Source: Lonicera japonica (Eukaryota; Streptophyta; Magnoliopsida; Dipsacales; Caprifoliaceae). From it: a stretch of 64,000 nt of DNA. The stretch covers positions 186,001 through 250,000 of the forward strand of contig JAKCWG010000723.1 of assembly GCA_021464415.1 (NCBI GenBank), written 5' to 3'. This document shows positions 57,937 through 64,000 of the stretch, piece after piece. A model generated the notes under the pieces. It had not been told where the DNA came from. It searched no databases and was given only the letters and a program-made list of their open reading frames with translations. Within the stretch, counting starts at the first letter, position 1. The number at the start of each line of letters is the position of its first letter. Position numbers and translations under genes: made by a program.

Positions 57937-59566
57937 TGTTGACCTTAAAGTCAATTAATCTTATTTTGATAATTACAAAAAGTTAATAAAGTGTTATTTA
58001 ACTCGGTTATTCCAATGATGATAGCCATTTTAACCGATATATCTTCCGACCAAGTGTAACTTCAAACCGAAGCAAATCTCACACAAGCTTTACAAACGCA
58101 TCTACTCACAAGAAATGAACTCAAGTGATATACATGTGCTATACAAAGCCAAGAAAAGATCTAGATCATCAACCAAGTGAAGATATGCACAAGAATGATC
58201 TCTACATGTTCTACAAGTTATCAAAACCAAGAAAGGATGAAGAACATCAAACACGTAAAGATACGCACAAGAAAATCAAGCATCACGAAGACTTGAATTA
58301 TCATTAAATGGAGTGAGTGCTTAGATTTTATGTATAGATACTTTATTGATCAAATCCCTATAGCTCAAACATGAACTTGCATCTTTTAAAGATTGATTTA
58401 AACTAGCTTGAAATTGAATTTATTTGAAAAACATCATTTTACAAAAATCGAGTTTCAAAATAAATTCATATTAATTTTAAATGATCAAATTTTAAGCTAT
58501 AATAAAAATGAGTATCTTAGAAACATATATTTGAGGTTCATAAATCATTAGAATTTTATTTGGAACTAAATTATTAAATTGGAAAAATATTTTTATTTTT
58601 CGTTTAAAATTCGCTCAGTTTTTGCCCAGTTTTGATCTAACGGTAAAATGGAGCCCTTCCCGAACTCCGATCATTTTGAAATTTTTACAGTAGTTAGACA
58701 ACATCTCCTGGCAATTTTGACTAAAATTTGAGCATGATCGAACGGTCTAATTGAGAGAAATTAACAAAACAATTTTGAATGTTTTTGTCAAAACTAGCTA
58801 TTGGAAAGTTTGAAAATGTATACCTTGGAGCCAAAACCTCTCTTAATCATCCCCAACGGCCATATGATTTTGTAAGCTATAAATATGATGTCCTAGACAT
58901 GTTTTAATACACTTGAATCATTCTACAAACTTATTTTACATATATACAAAGTTATTCAAGTATTCAATTCATTTTATTGATCATATGCTTCATTTTTTAG
59001 CTATATATTTTGATCAATTTTGATATCTTTAGTGTGAATTTCAAATTGTATTCTTTACACACTTGAGAGAGTTATTGTAAATTGGTGTGAATCACCAAAC
59101 AATTTTGTATTCAATTGTGAGAGGTAAATCTCATAGGAAAAACAAGAAGGTAAATTCTTATTTAGAAATTGTGAAAGGTAAATTTCACAAGGTTAGCAAG
59201 ATGGTATCTTGTGAGAGTATTGTGGTGTAGCAATACTTGTAGAGTGTGTGAGACAACACTTGTAGAGGTTTGATCTTCACCCGGAAGGAGATCGGTTATA
59301 GTGGAAATTCTCGGGGAACTAACCGAGCGCGGAGTAGGGGGAACAAGCCGAACCGTGTGGACAAATAATCTTCGACTTCGATCGGTTCAATCTTTCTATC
59401 TCTTGCTCTATTATATTGTACTATTTATTCATTGTGTTTGGAATTAACTTTGTTCTTGATTGCTTGATAAATATAGACATCAAATATTTTTAAATTATTT
59501 TTAAAAATTCGATTAAGTTTTTTAAAACCCTATTCACCCCCCCTTTAGGATATTTTCCGACCTACA
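57937..59566 (+). mobile_element. Solo LTR (Ty1/copia-like) inside the integrase gene, TSD AACGA
   Basis: 1,630 bp, TGTTGACCTTAAAGTC to ...TTTTCCGACCTACA, with AACGA at 57,932-57,936 and 59,567-59,571. Removing it plus one AACGA restores the integrase frame. Near the 3' end, CCCTATTCACCCCCCCTTTA resembles the conserved C-rich 3' segment of many copia/Sirevirus LTRs. No second LTR or internal region, so a solo LTR. A short frame at 58,125-58,307 is not a gene. Confidence 0.9.
58128..58278 (+). repeat. About 75-bp tandem duplication in the solo LTR
   Basis: Two diverged units, each with TACATGTKCTA, AAGCCAAGAAARGAT, ATCAAMCA and AAGATAYGCACAAGAA, at about 58,130-58,197 and 58,203-58,274. Confidence 0.7.
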
Positions 59567-60502
59567 AACGACTCTCTTGAAAAGCTAGCTAAACTATATA
59601 TTAGTGAGATAGTTAAACTTCACGGGGTACTAGTGTCTATTGTTTCTGATCGTGATCCTCGTTTTACTTCACGTTTTTGGGAAGCTCTTCAGCGAGCCAT
59701 GGGCACAAGATTAACTTTTAGTACCGCTTTCCACCCTCAAACGGATGGGCAGTCGGAAAGAACAATTCAGATTCTTGAGGATATGCTTAGAGCTTATGTT
59801 CTAGACTTCCGGGGGAATTGGGATGACTTTTTGCCACTTGCTGAGTTCGCCTATAATAATAGCTTTCAAGCTAGTATAGGCATGGCTCCGTATGAAGCCT
59901 TGTACGGTAGACCATGTAGGTCACCCGTATGTTGGGTCGAGGCCGGTGAAGCATCTGTGTTGGGACCACAGTTAGTGCAAGACACTACTGAAAAGATAAA
60001 GTTGATTAAGCAACGCTTGGCAACAGCCCAAAGTCGTCAAAAGAGTTACGCGGATAAAAGACGGCGACCCTTACAATTCGAAGTGGGTGACTATGTGTTC
60101 CTTAAAGTGAAACCTCGTCATGGTATCATCCGTTTTGGAAACAAGGGTAATCTTGCCCCTAGATATATTGGTCCGTATGAGATTATTCAGCGTGTGGGAT
60201 CTGTTTCCTATCGCTTGGCCTTACCCTCATCACTTCAGCGTATTCGCAACGTGTTTCATGTGTCCATGTTACGAAAGTATGTACCAGATCCATCTCATGT
60301 CATTCCAACTGAGGAGCTTGAGGTTAACGATGATGTTTCTTATGAGGTACGGCCGATAGCTGTGGTCAACCGTAAAGAGCAAGTCCTCCGAAATCGCATA
60401 ATTCCATTGCTTAAAATAATTTGGCTTCATCATGATGTGGAAGAAGCCACGTGGGAGTTTGAGTCAGAAATTCAAGCCAAGTATCCACATTTGCTCCAAT
60501 GA
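59567..60502 (+). pseudogene. pol: pol: integrase C-half and chromodomain-like tail
   Basis: After the duplicated AACGA the frame resumes (S-L-E-K-L). It contains S-D-R-D-P-R-F-T-S-R-F-W (second catalytic Asp), G-Q-S-E-R-T-I-Q (catalytic Glu), Y-N-N-S-F-Q-A-S-I-G-M, the GPY/F segment Y-I-G-P-Y-E-I, V-F-H-V-S-M-L-R, and a chromodomain-like end W-L-H-H-D-V-E-E-A-T-W-E. Stop TGA at 60,500-60,502. Chromodomain-like tails of the CHDII type lack some aromatic-cage residues. Confidence 0.95.
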
Positions 60503-60548
60503 GGTACTTCCGAACCTTTTTATTTATATTTCGAGGACGAAATATTTT

Positions 60549-60560
60549 AAGGAGGGGAGA
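60549..60560 (+). other. Polypurine tract
   Basis: AAGGAGGGGAGA, one base before the 3' LTR; primes plus-strand DNA synthesis. Confidence 0.85.
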
Positions 60561-60561
60561 T

Positions 60562-62563
60562 TGTAATACCCGTATCTCATTTCCTGTGTAAATTTTTCTT
60601 GGCATTCGGTTAAACTTAAATAGCCACTTTGGACAGTGAATTCTCGATTTGAATTCTTTTTGGCTGATGTAAAACCTTTAGCATGTCAAAGTAGGCATAT
60701 GAAGTTTGTAAGATCAATCGTTTCGTTATTCGGGAGGCCCGAATCGAAATTGAAGTATAAATCGCAAGTTTTGATATTACGCGATTTCTAAGTTTTTGAT
60801 CAACTTTGTAAGGACATAAATTTTTCGTTAGATGTCCGAATGAGTCCCCGTTGGTGCCCAAAGTTCCGTATCGTTCCCCTCTACAACTTCCGTGTTTGGC
60901 CCGGAATGAGATTCCAGCATTTCGAGGGTCCGGGAAGCCAAATATCAGTTGATTTTTGTGCAGTGGTTCCAAGATCGATCTTGGACTTCCCAAGATCGAT
61001 CTTAGGCTATCCTGGGAGGAAAACTTTTTGGCAGAGAGCTCCCAAGATCGATCTTGGTGCCCTAGAGTCAAATTTTGACGAGTTTTGACCTGATTTTTTC
61101 TCCCATTTAACCTCATTTCTTCTACCACTTCGACTCATATGCCTCCCTTGTGGTCTAAGGGTTCTATAGAGAGGGAAATGAGGGATCTTAGAGTGTTCTT
61201 GTCAAATCTACTTCATGGTTCAAGATTAAAGCCTTGAATCAACACTTTCTCCACTATTCATCATCTCCTATCTTCATTCCTCTCAATTGAGCACCAAAGG
61301 AGCAAAGGTTTGTGGTGGTTCTGGAGTGTGGCTTCAAGGGTTCAATACAAGCTTCCAATATTGTGCTTCTAGCATCTTAGAAGTGGGGACACTATTACTA
61401 AAACTAATTTCTTAAAAGTTTATTGTTGTATTATCATCTTCCCCAAAAATTATACAAACCCTAGGTGGGTTAAGCTTACAATTGGGCAAAGAGTTACAAA
61501 ACTTTGATTAGCTTACTATTAATGCTTGATATCACTTGATTTTACTATATTTCAAGCATGTATGTCTCAATTTATTATGTTTTGCCCAAAACCCACCAAG
61601 ATGGAGATGAAGCTTATAAATTTCTACATGAACTATACTTGTACTTATCTTGGTGGAATGATTGGTGATCTTATAACACCTGTACTTGAAGATGATGGGG
61701 AAAATATGTATAAGTTGCTTTGGAACTCAACGATTGTGTTGGCTACTTATGATTTTGGTGTATATATATACATACATGTGTTTTTTTGTTTATGATATTA
61801 CCTCTTGTGGCACAATTACCTACATAGGTGTATATAGCATGGTTGTAGCCTTGCTTATGATTATTGGGTTGGAGCCCATATGTGCGGTTGGAGCCGCTTG
61901 ATTATCTTACGGGTTGGAGCCCGAGTACCGGTACTAGCTAGATGAGGGTTGGAGCCCTCTTGATATTATAAGGGTTGTAGCCCTTCGGTTGCCTTCGAGA
62001 TGACTATACCTAATGTAGGATAATTGGTGCCTTACATAGCCAACACATTATAATTCTGTATTATGTTTGAACTTGTTTTCTATAATCACGTATGTGTGCG
62101 GTTATAACTTATATTTTCTTAAAGCAATTTAATTGTATAGTTCCCACTGAGCCCGGTTGGCTCACCCCATTATTATTTTCGTAGGTACTTCAACAGGTAC
62201 TAAGGGACGGGGACGAGGGAAGGACGTATCATCCTTGATTTGCCTCTGATGTTGATGAGAGTTTCTTGTGAAGGAGAAACCTTGTTTTAACTTTTGTGTC
62301 AGCATGTATTATGTATTTCCTTTAGAATTCCTTATTGTATAATTATTAAACCTTATTACACCAATGAGTGATTTATATGTATAATGGTAAACCAAGCTAT
62401 GTATGGACATCTTTAAATGATGTATGGTTATTTCCTCTGTTATGTTGGATTAATTATCCAAGGTTTCAATATTTTATTCACTTTTTGCTGTTGTTAGTGA
62501 CGACAACCCGTGATTGCCCACTTCTGAAGGTAGATGCCTTCATATGGATATTAGGGCGTCACA
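60562..62563 (+). repeat. 3' LTR of the chromovirus
   Basis: 2,002 bp, TGTAATACCCGTATC to GGGCGTCACA, followed by TSD TCCAA. Mirrors the 5' LTR, including the palindrome array (60,969-61,057) and the GGTTGGAGCCC units. Confidence 0.95.
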
Positions 62564-62568
62564 TCCAA

Positions 62569-62960
62569 GCTAGCTATCAAAATAGGGGAGGCGTCATAAA
62601 AGACAAAGCAAGCCATCTAGATTAATTTTGGCTTGAGCTAGATGGATCCAAGTGATAGGAAACATTCCTTGATTGATCTAGCAAAAAGCTAGATAGATCC
62701 AACTCTTTGACTTTTCCTTGACTTTTTGCTTTAAAGGCCAAAAATTGCTTGGTTGATCATTCTCTTTTACTCAATAAATTCCTCAAGATCTAAAGGCAAC
62801 AAAATAAACATAAAAATGCCTTTCCAAGCAATGTTAAATACAAAATATGCTACGAGACTAATCGCGAGATAAATTAGCAAACCAAATGGTTTTAGAGAGT
62901 TAAATGTGTCAAACAACTCCGAAAAAAAAGAATATTAATGACAATATTATGCGTTTATCA
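62569..62960 (-). mobile_element. LTR (right part) of the interrupted minus-strand element
   Basis: Completes the LTR begun at 50,430. The end GACAATATTATGCGTTTATCA is shared with the solo LTR ending at 8,179. It holds stem-loops on a CTAG core: CCATCTAG...CTAGATGG (about 62,611-62,646) and GATCTAGC-AAAAA-GCTAGATAGATC (about 62,676-62,699). Confidence 0.75.
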
Positions 62961-64000
62961 ACTCCCCCCAACTTATCTCTTGCTAGTCCCTTAGCAAGCA
63001 AATAAAATAAAATAAAAAATAGCTAAATATAATAACCGAAAATGCATTTAGCACATGCATTAAGTCTTTGAACTCCTAAGTTCCCTTAGAAGACGAGTTG
63101 TGTCTCGTGAAGGTTTACAGAGATGATACCCACAAACATCCGACGTTTGAACTCAAAAAAGTATAATTGAAGCATCTCCATGAATTGATTTAAGTGCTTG
63201 GCATTACTATTACAATTTCTGGAATGTTGGTATTTGATTGACAATCTCCATTGCTTACAATCTCTTTAGAAACTAGCTCCACATTTCCATTTGAACACAC
63301 TATGCATATGAAATTTTGACACAATCACTCTTAATCACAAATAATTATATTCATCAATAGTGGTAGAGATAAATCTTTCAAACACAAAAACTCAAGAACT
63401 TTGTCGATTTTAAGCACTTTTCTTTATCTTTTACTTGGACTTTTTACTAAATTAGCTCAAGGTGGTTTGCATCTCTATGGATGACAGCGGTCTCACTTTG
63501 TGATTTTGCATTCATAGCTTCATCTTCTTCTTTTTTTTCTTTTTTTTTCATCAAAGGAAGCTATTCATCCTTTTTCCATATGGTAACCTTTGCCTATCCT
63601 TAATATTAGACAAAATGACTTATGAATTTAGTCAAGTGAAGCTTAAAGTCAATATTAAGTTTAAAAGTCATCCAAGTTTCCAAATCTTTTGCAAGTGCCA
63701 TGCATGTGTCCCCTCTAGGGATGATCTTTTCGAAAGAGCTTTTATTGCATTTGAACATTACTTCTCTCTACACAAGATGAAAATAATTCTATGTGATACC
63801 AAAGACTAAATCAAGCCACAAAATTATGCATGATCATAAGAAACTACAAGGCTCAAGAATCTAAATCAAGCAATGCCATGGAGATTATCAATCAACTACC
63901 TATCCAAATCAAGAAATGCATGCCAAAAACCATCAATTCAAGGACAATTCTAAAAAAATGATCATCATTTTCAAACTTCGATAAAATGGTGAAATCAATC
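62961..64000 (-). mobile_element. Internal (3' non-coding) region of the minus-strand LTR element, truncated by the window
   Basis: Directly beside the LTR, ACTCCCCCCAACTTATCTC reads on the minus strand as a purine-rich GAGATAAGTTGGGGGGAGT, i.e. a PPT at the 3' LTR. The next kilobase is AT-rich without gag or pol motifs on either strand, consistent with a long non-coding 3' region. Its coding part would lie beyond 64,000. Confidence 0.55.

Larger units (their letters stand above)
51853..62563 (+). mobile_element. Near-complete Ty3/gypsy chromovirus, TSD TCCAA
   Basis: 10,711 bp including a 1,630-bp solo LTR insertion plus its 5-bp TSD; about 9.1 kb without them. LTRs 51,853-53,871 and 60,562-62,563 are very similar. 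TCCAA is at 51,848-51,852 and 62,564-62,568. Order: PBS, gag with zinc knuckle, protease, RT, RNase H, integrase, chromodomain-like tail, PPT. Gag and pol share one frame. Two in-frame TAGs (55,100 and 55,583) and the LTR insertion disable it. Integrase before a chromodomain-like tail, long LTRs and tRNA-Met priming suit a Tekay/Del-type chromovirus. Confidence 0.95.

Noticed and set aside
58125..58307. 60-codon frame with internal repeats
   Set aside because: Within the solo LTR; arises from the 75-bp tandem duplication.

Overview
The window looks like nuclear intergenic DNA of a flowering plant, probably a eudicot. It is AT-rich, has no operons, and is full of plant-type transposable elements: Ty3/gypsy chromoviruses with CHD/chromodomain-like integrase tails, a Ty1/copia-like solo LTR, a CACTA element, Mutator-like elements and MITEs. 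It also carries intron-like GT...AG junctions and plant-style poly(A) regions. I see no intact conserved single-copy gene, no rRNA, no convincing tRNA and no CRISPR array.

Layout. (1) From about 0.3 to 36 kb, and again from 46.4 to 50.4 kb, the background is a locally duplicated family of transcript-like cassettes. About ten diverged copies all lie on the + strand. A typical copy has a promoter block (GCCCTA-like boxes, a TTACCAnAATGCCC-like box, TATA, then AGGGTTT), a leader exon, a second exon ending near AATCTnTAAAAATGRG|GT, a third exon encoding a short conserved peptide (T/A-S-N-M-N-T-C-E-T ... S-L-F-M-A-F-Q), and a 3' end rich in AATGTAAAATTTGTAAT. I do not recognise the family, and most copies are broken. 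(2) Class II and solo-LTR insertions split the cassettes: a PIF/Harbinger-like element holding a solo LTR (6.3-8.6 kb), a Mutator-like element with a captured GRF zinc-finger gene (12.2-13.2 kb), a Mutator-like element with a compound hairpin (16.9-18.7 kb), a long-TIR element (19.6-20.8 kb), a purine-rich foldback (25.3-25.7 kb), a CACTA element (27.7-31.6 kb) and a minus-strand solo LTR (33.7-34.4 kb). (3) From 36.4 to 46.2 kb lie decayed minus-strand chromovirus LTRs, one interrupted by a second, internally deleted chromovirus (38.7-42.5 kb, TSD AATTT). (4) From 50.4 to 64 kb is a three-level nest: a minus-strand LTR element, running off the window, contains a nearly complete 10.7-kb plus-strand chromovirus (TSD TCCAA), whose integrase domain contains a 1.63-kb solo LTR (TSD AACGA).

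Most interesting: the unrecognised cassette family, whose paralogues serve as empty-site references for several insertions; the CACTA element with inverted arrays of a GGCGACGTA motif, sitting in a putative intron of one cassette; the GRF-zinc-finger Pack-MULE; and short palindrome arrays of family-specific sequence at a similar place in the LTRs of several retrotransposons. All boundaries and similarities were read by eye; no alignment or database search was run.
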